From NCBI RefSeq assembly GCF_900100765.1, contig NZ_FNFO01000004.1, forward strand, positions 434,001 through 498,000: 64,000 nt of DNA. Direction: 5' to 3'. The translations under genes and the position numbers were made by a program. Under the pieces are notes generated by a model. It saw only the letters and a list, made by a program, of their open reading frames with translations, did no database searches and was not told where the DNA came from. The stretch is from Catalinimonas alkaloidigena. Its GTDB lineage: Bacteria > Bacteroidota > Bacteroidia > Cytophagales > Flexibacteraceae. Positions 1 through 8,313 of the stretch are shown one piece after another (position 1 is the first letter of the stretch; every line of letters starts with the position of its first letter).

Positions 1-10
1 CTTCCCGCCC

Positions 11-778
11 ATGCACGTGCTCCTCATTGAAGACGAGGCCATTGCCGCCGAAAAGCTGGCCCTTCTTATTCACCGCCACGACCCCACCATCACCATTCTG
101 GCGACCCTCGATTCGGTCAAGAGTGCCGTGGTCTGGCTGCGGGCCAATCCGGCTCCCGACCTGATTTTCCTGGACATTCACCTGTCCGACGGCCAAAGTT
201 TCGACATTTTCCAGCAGGTAGAGGTGCACGTACCGATCATCTTCACCACGGCCTATAACGAGTACGCCATCAAGGCCTTCGAGGTCAACAGCATCGACTA
301 CCTGCTGAAGCCGATCAAGCCGGAAGATGTGGCACGGGGACTGGAAAAGTACGAGAGCATCCGGCAGGAATGGCAGCAGCAGTCGCCGTTCCACTACCAG
401 GAGCTGGCCGAACTGATCAACAAACCGACGCAGGCGGCTTACAAACAGCGGTTTCTGGTGAAAGTGGGGACCAAGATGTTCTCGATTCACGTCGACGAGA
501 TTGCCTATTTCTATACCGCCGACAAAACGGTCTACCTCATGACCCGCGACGGACGCCACATCCCCATCGATTATTACCTCGACCAACTGGCGAACCTGCT
601 CGACCCGCAGGTATTCATCAAAGCCAACCGGCAGTACATCCTGCGCCACGACGCCATCGAAAGCATGCACACCTACAGCAGCAGCCGCGTCAAGGTCAAA
701 CTCATTCCGGAAGAGCCGCGCGAAGTGATCATCAGCACCGACAAGGTGCCCCAGTTTAAAGAGTGGCTGGACATGTGA
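11..778 (+). CDS. LytTR-family response regulator
   Basis: This 255-residue protein has an N-terminal receiver domain (about residues 1-115) and a C-terminal LytTR DNA-binding domain (about 150-250). The acidic pair E7/D8, the phospho-acceptor D55 in LDIHL, the TTAY switch segment and the conserved lysine in LLKPIK are all present, so it should be phosphorylatable. By family it would act in the cytoplasm as a transcription factor activated by a LytS/YehU-type histidine kinase. Only ten bases precede it in the window, so its kinase, usually the upstream gene in Bacteroidota, would lie outside. The ATG at 11 gives the canonical receiver start. It is followed 12 bases later by an acetyltransferase on the same strand. 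Its target genes cannot be inferred. Confidence 0.93.
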   Translation: MHVLLIEDEAIAAEKLALLIHRHDPTITILATLDSVKSAVVWLRANPAPDLIFLDIHLSDGQSFDIFQQVEVHVPIIFTTAYNEYAIKAFEVNSIDYLLKPIKPEDVARGLEKYESIRQEWQQQSPFHYQELAELINKPTQAAYKQRFLVKVGTKMFSIHVDEIAYFYTADKTVYLMTRDGRHIPIDYYLDQLANLLDPQVFIKANRQYILRHDAIESMHTYSSSRVKVKLIPEEPREVIISTDKVPQFKEWLDM

Positions 779-790
779 GCCAACACGACG

Positions 791-1333
791 ATGTCACTTC
801 TGCTGCACGGCACCGACATTGCACTGCGCCCCGCTACCCGGCAGGACAGGCACCCTATTTTCGAGTGGCTGGCGCACTCCGACCTGACGCCGCTGATGCT
901 CGGCCCTCCGACCTTTCCTGAGAATCCGGCCCCTACGTGGGTCGAGTTTGTGCACGATTATGCCGCCTCGTACTTCGACGACACCGCGCCTTTGCAGGGG
1001 CGTTGTTTTGTGATCGAACGGAATGGCGAAGCCATCGGGCAAATCAACTACAACGCGATTGACCCGGAACGCCGGGCGACTGAGCTGGACATCTGGCTGG
1101 CACACAGCCGGCACGCCGGAAAAGGATACGGCCCAGATGCGATCCAGACCCTTTGCACTTACCTCGCTGAAACGTTCGGTTGCCGGGATGTCTACCTCGC
1201 ACCTTCGCGTCGCAACGCGGGGGCCGTGCGCGCTTACGCAAAAGCGGGATTTGCGGAAACGCCCGAAGCGCCGCCCTGGTTCGTACCGGACTATCCGGAC
1301 ACCGTTGTGATGGTCAAACGCCTCCTGCCTTAA
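791..1333 (+). CDS. GNAT family N-acetyltransferase
   Basis: This 180-residue protein matches the RimJ/RimL/AAC(6')-like branch of the GNAT fold. It begins with a strand typed as IALRPATRQD. The acetyl-CoA pyrophosphate loop is visible as HAGKGYGPDAI near residues 107-117, and a late NAGAVRAYAKAGF segment is the usual motif B. It would transfer an acyl group from acetyl-CoA to an amine; the acceptor is unknown. The start at 791 lies 12 bases after the LytTR gene and the next gene begins 18 bases downstream, so the first three genes probably form one transcript. An antibiotic-modifying role is possible for this branch but nothing in the sequence argues for it. Confidence 0.85.
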   Translation: MSLLLHGTDIALRPATRQDRHPIFEWLAHSDLTPLMLGPPTFPENPAPTWVEFVHDYAASYFDDTAPLQGRCFVIERNGEAIGQINYNAIDPERRATELDIWLAHSRHAGKGYGPDAIQTLCTYLAETFGCRDVYLAPSRRNAGAVRAYAKAGFAETPEAPPWFVPDYPDTVVMVKRLLP

Positions 1334-1351
1334 CGTTACCGTCCACACGCC

Positions 1352-1822
1352 ATGCCCCACGAACACCCTCTGGTCAGTCAGGATTACCTTTTGGAAAAGT
1401 TTCCCGGCAAAGGCGGCTGGACCTATGCCGCCATTCCGGAGATTGCGCCGGACCCACACGCGCATTTTGGGTGCGTTCACGTCCGGGGCAGCATCGACGC
1501 CTTGCCCATTCCGAACGCGCACCTTATGCCCCTCGGCGACGGGCGGTTGTTTTTACCGGTGCGGCTGGCCATTCGGAAAAAGATCAGGAAGGAAGCAGGC
1601 GACTGGGTACGCATCGTGCTGTTTCTGAACGAAACGCCCCTGGAAATTCCCGAAGAATTGCGACAATGTCTGGAAGATGTACCCGAGGCCTACGAGGCAT
1701 TTCAACGCTGCACCGACCGCGAAAAGAAAGCGTACCTGGACTGGATTTACAGCGCCAAACACGAAGACACGCGCGTAGCGCGCATCGTGCAATTGATCGA
1801 TCAACTGACACCCGCGTGGTAA
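1352..1822 (+). CDS. DUF1905 / YdeI-OmdA family protein
   Basis: This 156-residue cytoplasmic protein has two parts. Residues about 18-85 fit DUF1905: an AIPEI start, a VRGSID segment, and PLGDGRLFLPV followed by RKKIRKEAGDWV. The C-terminal part, with KKAYLDWIYSAKHEDTR and a final ID-rich helix, fits the YdeI/OmpD-associated (OmdA) domain. Family members have been linked to bacteriocin protection, but the biochemical function is not established. It starts 18 bases after the acetyltransferase and looks co-transcribed with it. The family call is fairly secure; the role is not. Confidence 0.82.
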   Translation: MPHEHPLVSQDYLLEKFPGKGGWTYAAIPEIAPDPHAHFGCVHVRGSIDALPIPNAHLMPLGDGRLFLPVRLAIRKKIRKEAGDWVRIVLFLNETPLEIPEELRQCLEDVPEAYEAFQRCTDREKKAYLDWIYSAKHEDTRVARIVQLIDQLTPAW

Positions 1823-1940
1823 CCGCACCAGGGTCCGGCTTCGGTCCACGCTTGTTTAGCTCCGGTTCCCTTTACGCGCGTATGCTTTTTGTTTTGCCGA
1901 CGTGTCTTCTAACTTGCCGGCTTTCCTCTCCGATTCTCTG

Positions 1941-2486
1941 ATGAACACCTACATTGCTATTTTGCGCGGCATCAACGTAAGCGGGTCGCATAAGCTCAAA
2001 ATGGCCGATTTGCAGCAAGCGTTGCAGGAAGCGGGATATCGACAGGTGCAGACGTATATCCAAAGCGGCAATGTGGTGCTCTCTCACGACACCGCCGAAC
2101 CCTCGGCGCTGGCCCAGGAAATTCGGGCACTGATGGCGCGGAAATTTGGCTACGAAGTGCCAGTACTTGTGCTGAGTAGCGCCGACTTGCAAAAAGTTTT
2201 GTCGGAGAATCCGTTTTTACGCGAGCGCCACGAAGACCCCGCTCCTCTGCACGTCACGTTTTTGTCGGAAGCGCCCTCGGCCGCAGCGCTCACCCGGTTG
2301 GAAGGCGTCACCAGCGGCCCGGACGAATACCGCCTGCACGGGAACGTGATCTACTTGTTTTGTCCGAACGGATACGGACGTACCAAGCTGACCAATAATT
2401 TTTTCGAACAGAAGCTCCGGGTAACGGCCACGACCCGCAACTGGAAAACCTGCCTGAAGCTGGCAGAAATGGCCACGGCACCGTAA
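1941..2486 (+). CDS. DUF1697 family protein
   Basis: This 181-residue protein has the DUF1697 signature at its N-terminus: YIAILRGINVSG, then LKMADLQQALQEAGY and TYIQSGNVV. It also carries the late TKLTN..FE.KL..TATTRNW segment typical of the family. The frame is open from 1902, but the ATG at 1941 places the conserved N-terminus directly after the start and gives the usual family length, so I chose it. No signal peptide or membrane segment is visible, so it should be cytoplasmic. The function of the family is unknown. It converges with the histidine kinase gene, with only 11 bases between the two stop codons. Confidence 0.9.
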   Translation: MNTYIAILRGINVSGSHKLKMADLQQALQEAGYRQVQTYIQSGNVVLSHDTAEPSALAQEIRALMARKFGYEVPVLVLSSADLQKVLSENPFLRERHEDPAPLHVTFLSEAPSAAALTRLEGVTSGPDEYRLHGNVIYLFCPNGYGRTKLTNNFFEQKLRVTATTRNWKTCLKLAEMATAP

Positions 2487-2497
2487 AGTGATTCCGC

Positions 2498-4150
2498 TTA
2501 CAACAGTTCCTGAATCACGTTGATCAGGTCCGGCGCTTTGAAGGGTTTGGAGATGTAGTTGTTCATGCCCAACTGCAGGCAACGCTCCCGTTCCCCCACC
2601 ATCGTGTTGGCCGTCATCGCAACAATCGGCACGTCCAGTTTCATCACGTTGCGGATGTAGGTGGTGGTAGAGTACCCATCCATTTCGGGCATTTGCAGGT
2701 CCATCAGCACCACGTCGTAGGCCGAGTTGCCGAGCCGTTCGAGGGCGAGTTTCCCATTGGCGACAACGTCGAGTTGTGCGCCGGCCGACCGAATCACCTT
2801 GCGGGCCAGCAGTTGATTCAACTCCGAGTCTTCTACCAACAAAATGCGGAGGTCAGGCCGCAAACTCTTCACGCCCGCCTCTTTGGCAAACGTAGGCGTG
2901 GTGGAGGTTTTTCGGAACGGAAGCGTTACCGTAAACTCCGTGCCCTTGCCCAGTTCGCTTTCGCACGTAATGGTGCCTTTGAAAATTTCCACCAACATTT
3001 TGGTGATGCTCAGGCCCAGCCCCGTGCCGCCAAACTTGCGGGTGATCTGATCTTCGGCCTGCACGAAGCGTTCAAAAATCTGCTCGACCTTGTCGCTCGA
3101 AATCCCGATGCCGGTGTCTTTCACCCGAAACTCGATCTGGTATTCGTCGCCCTGGCGCGAGGCCACTCCGCAGTACAGGTGCACCTTACCTTCCTTCGTA
3201 AATTTGATGGCGTTGCCCACCAGATTGACCAGAATTTGCGTCAGACGCGTCGGATCGCCAATGACCCACTCCGGCAATTCACTTTCGATAAAGAGTTTGA
3301 GGGACAGATTTTTTTCTTCCGCCTTTTGAGACAAAATCGCTTTGATGTTCTGCGTCAGCGTCTGCAAATTGAGCGGAATGGCCTCCATCACCAGGTTGCC
3401 CGACTCAATTTTAGTAAAGTCCAGAATGTCGTTGATGATGGACAACAGGTTATCGCCCGCCATCGAGATGATCCTGACCAGTTCGGCTTGCTCTTCGTTA
3501 AGCGTCGTATTTTTCAAGATGTCCGAAAAGCCGATCACCGCGTTAAGGGGCGTACGAATTTCGTGGCTCATGTTCGCCAGAAACGTTTCTTTGGCTTGCT
3601 GCGAACGCTCGGCGGTTTCTTTGGCTTGAATCAGGTTCTTCTTTTGCTGATGGAGGGCCGAGACCAGATTCCGGATGTCCTCCATCATGATGTTTTTCGA
3701 CTTGAGGATCTGCGCCATGTCGGTGATGGTGTCATGCAGCGCAAAATCCGTCAGTTGGAGGTGATTGGCGTTAAAGTGGTCGGCGTCGGTCACCCACGGC
3801 GTACCGACAAAGAGGAGTTGAGGCTCTTGCAGGTGACTTAGGGCGATGAGTTGGCCACGAAACGGAAGTTTCCGCTCGGCAATCGTTTCCAGCACCACCA
3901 CCTGCCGCGTGTAATCGACCATCGACTCCATCCGCAGCTCCATGCTGCGTGGCGTTTTTACCACAAAACGTTCCCACAGCAATTTGCCCACCAGATCGGG
4001 CACCAGTTTCTTGATGGAACGGCCGGCATCCACAATGGTCATCTGCGAGTCCACCACGACGAAAAAAGGAAACAACACGTCCAGGTGCTCGTTGGTCAGA
4101 TACGTAAGGTTATTCGATAAAGTACTGGCTTCCATAGGATTAGCTACCAT
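2498..4150 (-). CDS. Hybrid histidine kinase with HNOBA-like sensor domain
   Basis: This is a 550-residue cytoplasmic hybrid kinase without membrane segments. Residues about 20-145 resemble the haem-NO-binding-associated (HNOBA) domain of soluble guanylate cyclases: FPFFVVVD, then [14 protein letters not shown] (113-126) and [11 protein letters not shown] (135-145). A coiled coil (about 145-190) leads to a HisKA box with H196 in [11 protein letters not shown], an HATPase_c domain (N312, [15 protein letters not shown]) and a C-terminal receiver with phospho-acceptor D484 in [17 protein letters not shown] domains usually couple to H-NOX haem sensors, but no H-NOX gene is visible here. The start at 4150 is followed by a second ATG at 4135 which is equally possible. 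The gene is monocistronic between a convergent neighbour and a long spacer. Confidence 0.9.
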   Translation of the reverse strand: MVANPMEASTLSNNLTYLTNEHLDVLFPFFVVVDSQMTIVDAGRSIKKLVPDLVGKLLWERFVVKTPRSMELRMESMVDYTRQVVVLETIAERKLPFRGQLIALSHLQEPQLLFVGTPWVTDADHFNANHLQLTDFALHDTITDMAQILKSKNIMMEDIRNLVSALHQQKKNLIQAKETAERSQQAKETFLANMSHEIRTPLNAVIGFSDILKNTTLNEEQAELVRIISMAGDNLLSIINDILDFTKIESGNLVMEAIPLNLQTLTQNIKAILSQKAEEKNLSLKLFIESELPEWVIGDPTRLTQILVNLVGNAIKFTKEGKVHLYCGVASRQGDEYQIEFRVKDTGIGISSDKVEQIFERFVQAEDQITRKFGGTGLGLSITKMLVEIFKGTITCESELGKGTEFTVTLPFRKTSTTPTFAKEAGVKSLRPDLRILLVEDSELNQLLARKVIRSAGAQLDVVANGKLALERLGNSAYDVVLMDLQMPEMDGYSTTTYIRNVMKLDVPIVAMTANTMVGERERCLQLGMNNYISKPFKAPDLINVIQELL

Positions 4151-4638
4151 TCCAAGTAATTAATACATCGCGTTCGGCACTGACGTTCACCGCCCGCCGG
4201 CGAACCTATGCCACTTTTCGGCAAGGTCAGGGCACTTCAGGTCGGTGACGCATCAAAGAACGGCTGGTGAGTTGAAGCGGCTGGCGTGCCCTTGCCCCTT
4301 CCCCCAGCTGGATCAAGCTCGGCTTTGCCTCCAAAACGCGCCGTGTGTGACTGCGCCTGCCACCAGCCTTAGCAAACCGCTCGATCGAAAAAATCAATGT
4401 TTTATCTTCGGATAAAATCGATTCATCTACAATCAAAAGTAAGCATCCACTTCGTACCGAAACGGCTATCGTGGTCCGAAACCTTACACGGCTGTTTTCA
4501 TAACGCGAGGCGAAAATAAACCGTTAACTCCTTGATAACAAAGCCTCTATCCCTTCGATCTTTCCCGGTTGCCTGACGCATCGCCCCGGGTGAGAAAAGC
4601 GCTGGCAGAACGTAGCGAATCTGGTAACTTGCTCTCCC
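4151..4638. other. Spacer between divergent kinase and aminopeptidase genes
   Basis: About 490 bases separate the divergent hybrid kinase and M1 aminopeptidase genes. I see no convincing reading frame or RNA gene. The only clear structure is an AT-rich hairpin at 4400-4417, listed separately. Promoters for both flanking genes must lie here, but no match to the Bacteroidota pattern was strong enough to call. Confidence 0.5.
4400..4417. other. Short hairpin with TTCG loop
   Basis: A perfect 7-bp inverted repeat, TTTTATC and GATAAAA, encloses the stable tetraloop sequence TTCG. It lacks a following T-run in either direction, so it is not a classical terminator. It may be a protein binding site or an RNA structure in the leader of one of the divergent genes. 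Confidence 0.35.
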
Positions 4639-6591
4639 ATGCACCGACTCCTCTTTCTGCTGCTTCTACCGCTGGCCACTTTAGCCCAGCCGACGTCTAC
4701 CCAACGGGAGGCCGCCCAACGGAAAGCCGCTCTGCAAAAAAGCGTGATGACACCCGGCATCGTTTCCGAGACGCATACCGCCCTGATGAATCAGTACGAC
4801 GTGTTGTTTCACCATTTTGACTTGATGCTGCAACGTACCTCTACCTTTGTGAGAGGCCGTGTCCTGACACGGGCCCGTGTGGTTGCCGAGGGGTTCAATC
4901 GGTTTGGATTCGAGTTGCATCCGTCGCTCACGGTCGACTCGGCCCGGGTCAACGGCGTAGTACAACCGGTAAGCCGCAACGAAGCCGAAGGCCTGGTGGT
5001 GCTTGATGCGCCGGTGTCGGCCGGTACTGTGCTGGAAGTAGAGATTTTCTACCAGGGTCTGCCGACGGCCACCGGTCAGGCGGCACTGAGCGAAGGCATC
5101 AACAACGCCGTTTCGCCCGCGTGGGGCAATCGGGTAACCTGGACGCTCAGCGAACCCTACGCCGCTTACGAATGGTGGCCCTGCAAGCAGGTGCTGGGCG
5201 ACAAGGCCGACTCGGTCTGGATCGACATCACGACCGACGTCGCCAACAAAGCGGGCTCGAACGGCAGACTCGCCCGCGTGGTGGAACTCGGCAACGGCCA
5301 GCACCGCTTCGAGTGGCGCACCCGTTATCCCATTGCTTATTACCTGATTTCCGCCACAGTGGCGCAGTTCGTGGAATACAACCTGTACGCCCATCCGGCC
5401 GGAAGTGCCGATTCGGTGCTGATCCAGAATTTCATCTACGATAACCCGGAGACGCTCCCCACATTCCAGGAAGAAATCGACCTGACGGCCGGTTTTCTGG
5501 AGCTGTTTTCCACGCATTTTGGGCTCTATCCGTTTTACCTGGAAAAGTACGGACACTGCATGGCCCCCATCAGCGGCGGGATGGAGCACCAGACCATGAC
5601 GACCCAGGGCTTTTTCACGTTTACGCTGACCGCCCATGAACTGACGCACCAGTGGTTCGGCGATCACGTGACGTGTGCGTCGTGGCAGGACATCTGGCTC
5701 AACGAAGGGTTCGCTTCGTACGGCGAATACCTGGCCCTGGAGCACCTCGGTCCCGACACGGCCCGCAGTTGGATGATTGACGCGCATAATTTCGCCCGGC
5801 CGTCCGGGGGGAGTGTCTTTGTGACCGACACCACCGACGTAAACCGGATTTTTGATTACCGCCTGAGCTACAAGAAAGGCGGGGCCATTGTCCACACGAT
5901 GCGTTCGCTGATCCGGAACGACAGCCTGTTTTTTGCGGGCCTGCGTGCTTACCAGGAGCGTTTCGGGGGCGGCGTTGCGTCTGCCGCCGACCTGCATGCC
6001 ACGATGGAGGAAGTGACCGGCACAGACCTGGACGCTTTTTTTCAGGAGTGGTATCACGGCACGGGCCATCCTACCTACGACGTGCAGTGGAATCAACAGG
6101 GCGCCAACTTGGTGCTTTTCGTCACGCAGGGCACCACGGGCAACGTACCGCTGTTTACAACGCCCCTCGAAATTGAGATCCGGCAAGCCGACGGAAGCGA
6201 TACGCTGGTGCGACTGGAGTTTAGCGCGGGCAGCGAAGTCACCCGAACGTTGAACCTCGGGACCTCGCCCGTTACGGAGGTGGTGGTCGATCCCCACCTG
6301 TGGCTGGTGCAGTCGTCGACCGTGCAGAAAAATGAAGTCCTCACCTCGGCCGACGCTGGTGCCGCTTCCGGCTACAAACTCTACCCCAACCCGAGTCACC
6401 ACGAGTTTCGCCTGGAAATGCCCACCGGTGCGCCGCGCAAAGCCCGCATTTACGACACGCAGGGGCGCGAGTTGAAACGCCTGCGACTTGAGCGGGCATC
6501 TCAACAAATCATTTCCGTCGCCGAGCTGGCAGCCGGACGTTATTTTCTCCGCATCGGCGAGACCGTAACCCTTCCGTTCGTGAAAGAGTAG
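4639..6591 (+). CDS. Secreted M1 family aminopeptidase with T9SS sorting domain
   Basis: This 650-residue protein begins with a signal peptide (hydrophobic RLLFLLLLPLATLAQ). An M1 N-terminal beta domain runs to about residue 245 and the catalytic domain follows. The zinc site is complete: H333-E334-L-T-H337 and E356 in WLNEGF, 19 residues after the second histidine. The exopeptidase loop reads GGMEHQ, where most M1 enzymes have GAMEN. The C-terminal residues about 577-650 start with YKLYPNPS and form a type IX sorting domain, so the enzyme should be exported and anchored at or released from the cell surface. It would remove N-terminal residues from peptides. The ATG at 4639 directly precedes the signal peptide. 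Confidence 0.93.
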   Translation: MHRLLFLLLLPLATLAQPTSTQREAAQRKAALQKSVMTPGIVSETHTALMNQYDVLFHHFDLMLQRTSTFVRGRVLTRARVVAEGFNRFGFELHPSLTVDSARVNGVVQPVSRNEAEGLVVLDAPVSAGTVLEVEIFYQGLPTATGQAALSEGINNAVSPAWGNRVTWTLSEPYAAYEWWPCKQVLGDKADSVWIDITTDVANKAGSNGRLARVVELGNGQHRFEWRTRYPIAYYLISATVAQFVEYNLYAHPAGSADSVLIQNFIYDNPETLPTFQEEIDLTAGFLELFSTHFGLYPFYLEKYGHCMAPISGGMEHQTMTTQGFFTFTLTAHELTHQWFGDHVTCASWQDIWLNEGFASYGEYLALEHLGPDTARSWMIDAHNFARPSGGSVFVTDTTDVNRIFDYRLSYKKGGAIVHTMRSLIRNDSLFFAGLRAYQERFGGGVASAADLHATMEEVTGTDLDAFFQEWYHGTGHPTYDVQWNQQGANLVLFVTQGTTGNVPLFTTPLEIEIRQADGSDTLVRLEFSAGSEVTRTLNLGTSPVTEVVVDPHLWLVQSSTVQKNEVLTSADAGAASGYKLYPNPSHHEFRLEMPTGAPRKARIYDTQGRELKRLRLERASQQIISVAELAAGRYFLRIGETVTLPFVKE

Positions 6592-6750
6592 CGCATTTTA
6601 TTTTTTTGCACGACGTGTCACTCAAACCTGGCGATTGCCCTTGCTTTGGGTGTCATCCGTTTTATAAATTTAGCCGTATAAAATGAGTGACTACCCCCTG
6701 GGTGTATGCTCGCTCAAAAAGCTAGTATCGGTTTGTAAAACGTAAAAGCA

Positions 6751-7512
6751 ATGGAACGGAAACAAGACGATTTTGGCAAATTTTCTGGCGCCACTTCGGA
6801 ATCTTCGTTGGCGCATCGGAAGCACGAACCTCAGCGGCACGACGTTACGGCCCTGATCGAAGCCGTTTTACCACGCCTGCGCTCTTACCTGGTCCGGCGA
6901 CTGAACATGGCACACGCCACCGGGGCGCTGTCCAAAAGTGACTTACCCGCCGAAGAAATTCTCAACGAAGTTTACCTCCAGTTGTTCGAGCGCGTTGAGC
7001 CTACCGTCACGCCCGACGCCCTGACGACCTGGGCCTATCAGGTGGCCGATCACGTATTGGAAGAAGCCCTGCACGAAAAAAGATTTGAGCGAAAGCACCG
7101 CATCCATTTAGACCAGTTGGCGCTGCAGGAACTCGCTTCGCTCGACGAAGTGTATACCGTAGATGCAGAAGGCACGCTTGTAATGGCAGACGAACTTGAC
7201 GAAGCGGCCTCCATTCCCCGGCAATACGACCTGGAAAGGATTCTCAAAGACGAAGCGGCCGACCAAGAAATGGAAAGGGCACTGGCCAGTTACGACCGGT
7301 CCCTCCTCCACAAAGCGATCCGGCGGGAGTTGCTGCAACTGCCTGAGCTGGAGCGCACGGTATTCGACCTCTTTTGGCTGGAAGAGCTGGAACTGAGCCA
7401 GGTAGCGGAGATTCGGCGACTCACCACGGCCGAAACTGAACGCATCCTTGCGAAGGTCACCCAGCAATTAAAAGAGAAACTCGAACGGCGGTTACAGGCT
7501 TCCCGATCCTGA
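6751..7512 (+). CDS. Divergent sigma-70 family RNA polymerase sigma factor
   Basis: This 253-residue protein resembles ECF-like sigma factors but is longer and divergent. Residues about 33-110 fit region 2 (helical, with EEILNEVYLQLFERV). Residues about 185-245 fit region 4: ELLQLPELERTVFDLFWLEELELSQVAEI, followed by a helix starting TTAETERILAK. Between them lies an acidic linker of about 70 residues (VYTVDAEG through AADQEMER) unlike typical ECF factors. No anti-sigma gene is adjacent. The next gene downstream encodes Hsp20, suggesting a stress context, but that gene has its own promoter-like signals. It could instead be a DNA-binding protein derived from a sigma factor that no longer recruits polymerase. 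Confidence 0.65.
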   Translation: MERKQDDFGKFSGATSESSLAHRKHEPQRHDVTALIEAVLPRLRSYLVRRLNMAHATGALSKSDLPAEEILNEVYLQLFERVEPTVTPDALTTWAYQVADHVLEEALHEKRFERKHRIHLDQLALQELASLDEVYTVDAEGTLVMADELDEAASIPRQYDLERILKDEAADQEMERALASYDRSLLHKAIRRELLQLPELERTVFDLFWLEELELSQVAEIRRLTTAETERILAKVTQQLKEKLERRLQASRS

Positions 7513-7573
7513 CACACGGCCGATACGTGCAGGGCACACGGCACGATTTCCACCGAAAAATCGACACTAAAAA

Positions 7574-7608
7574 ACTGTCATTTTTTCACCGTGTCACTGT
7601 CATTTTTT
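7574..7608. repeat. Tandem 13-bp direct repeat upstream of hsp20
   Basis: The sequence ACTGTCATTTTTT occurs at 7574-7586 and again at 7596-7608, a 22-bp period (about two helical turns). The array ends about 36 bases upstream of a sigma-54-like -24 element. This is the expected position for sites bound by a sigma-54 activator, though a simple stress-regulator site is also possible. Confidence 0.55.
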
Positions 7609-7644
7609 AGTCGAATCGTCCACTAAGCTCGGCTGCACTCCACT

Positions 7645-7660
7645 TGGCACACGGATTGAA
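7645..7660 (+). promoter_or_regulatory. Candidate sigma-54 promoter of hsp20
   Basis: TGGCACA at 7645-7651, four spacer bases and TTGAA at 7656-7660 match the sigma-54 consensus TGGCACR-N4-TTGCW except for A in place of the C of the -12 GC. The -24/-12 spacing is exact. Transcription would begin near 7671, giving a leader of about 105 bases before the hsp20 start at 7779. The mismatch lowers confidence. Confidence 0.45.
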
Positions 7661-7778
7661 AATAGCCCGATCGACATCTCTGATGTTTGTTTGATTTGAG
7701 TTACTGGGAAACGGTTGCAGCGACCGGTCGCCGTTTTCCAGCGGTTGTTGAATGGTTTCACACTAAACTTCTGAGAAA

Positions 7779-8216
7779 ATGAACATTGTCAAGAGAAATC
7801 CGATTTGGCCTTCTAACACATTTTTTGATGATTTCCTGACCCGGGATTTGTTTTCCTGGCCCGGCTCCATGCATGAAGGCAACACCGTTCCCCGCGTCAA
7901 CATCCGGGAAACCAACGACGATTTTGAGGTAGAGATGGCCGCACCCGGCATGCGGAAGGAAGACTTCCATGTGGAGTTGAATAACGACATGCTGACGATT
8001 TATGCCGAAGTGGCCCAGGCGCAGGACGAGCACGAAGAAGAGCGCTACACGCGCCGGGAGTTCAGCTACCGTTCGTTCAAACGATCCTTCTACCTGCCGA
8101 ATACCGTTGAGGTGAACAAAATCAAGGCGAAATACCGCGACGGCATTCTCAGTCTGGTTATTCCTAAAAAAGAAGAAGCGAAAACCAAACCCCCGCGGGT
8201 CATCTCGATTTCGTAA
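7779..8216 (+). CDS. Small heat shock protein Hsp20 (alpha-crystallin family)
   Basis: This 145-residue protein has the alpha-crystallin domain at about residues 40-138, with PRVNIRETNDDFEVEMAAPGM at its start and YRDGILSLVIPKK near the end. The C-terminal I-x-I anchor used for oligomer assembly appears as VISIS. It would act as an ATP-independent cytoplasmic holdase that binds unfolding proteins. Its length is normal for bacterial Hsp20. It is preceded by a roughly 265-base spacer that holds a tandem repeat and a sigma-54-like promoter, and is followed by a strong bidirectional terminator, so it is probably monocistronic. Confidence 0.95.
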   Translation: MNIVKRNPIWPSNTFFDDFLTRDLFSWPGSMHEGNTVPRVNIRETNDDFEVEMAAPGMRKEDFHVELNNDMLTIYAEVAQAQDEHEEERYTRREFSYRSFKRSFYLPNTVEVNKIKAKYRDGILSLVIPKKEEAKTKPPRVISIS

Positions 8217-8267
8217 GCGAGCCGCTCGGGAAAATTATTGCCTGAAGTGCTGTATTGGTCATCGTTG

Positions 8268-8306
8268 AAAAGGCGGTCTGTGCGCTAGGCACGGACCGCC
8301 TTTTTT
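8268..8306. terminator. Bidirectional rho-independent terminator between hsp20 and paaZ
   Basis: A 13-bp stem (8271-8283 with 8289-8301, one G-T pair) encloses a 5-base loop. A T-run follows on the plus strand and an A-run precedes it. It lies between the converging hsp20 and paaZ stop codons and can serve both. Confidence 0.9.
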
Positions 8307-8313
8307 AGTGCAA

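Noticed and set aside
2693-3841. Plus-strand frame opposite the hybrid histidine kinase gene
   Set aside because: Rich in H, R and F as expected for a mirror frame; the kinase on the minus strand has all motifs.
4681-6507. Long antisense frame opposite the M1 aminopeptidase gene
   Set aside because: The sense strand encodes a full peptidase with signal and sorting domain; the antisense translation has no recognisable feature. The same applies to antisense frames at 18741-20591, 20685-22259, 45419-47152 and 59076-60560.
7779-8216. CIRCE/HrcA control of hsp20
   Set aside because: The upstream region lacks the 9-bp inverted repeat TTAGCACTC; the repeats present are direct and AT-rich.
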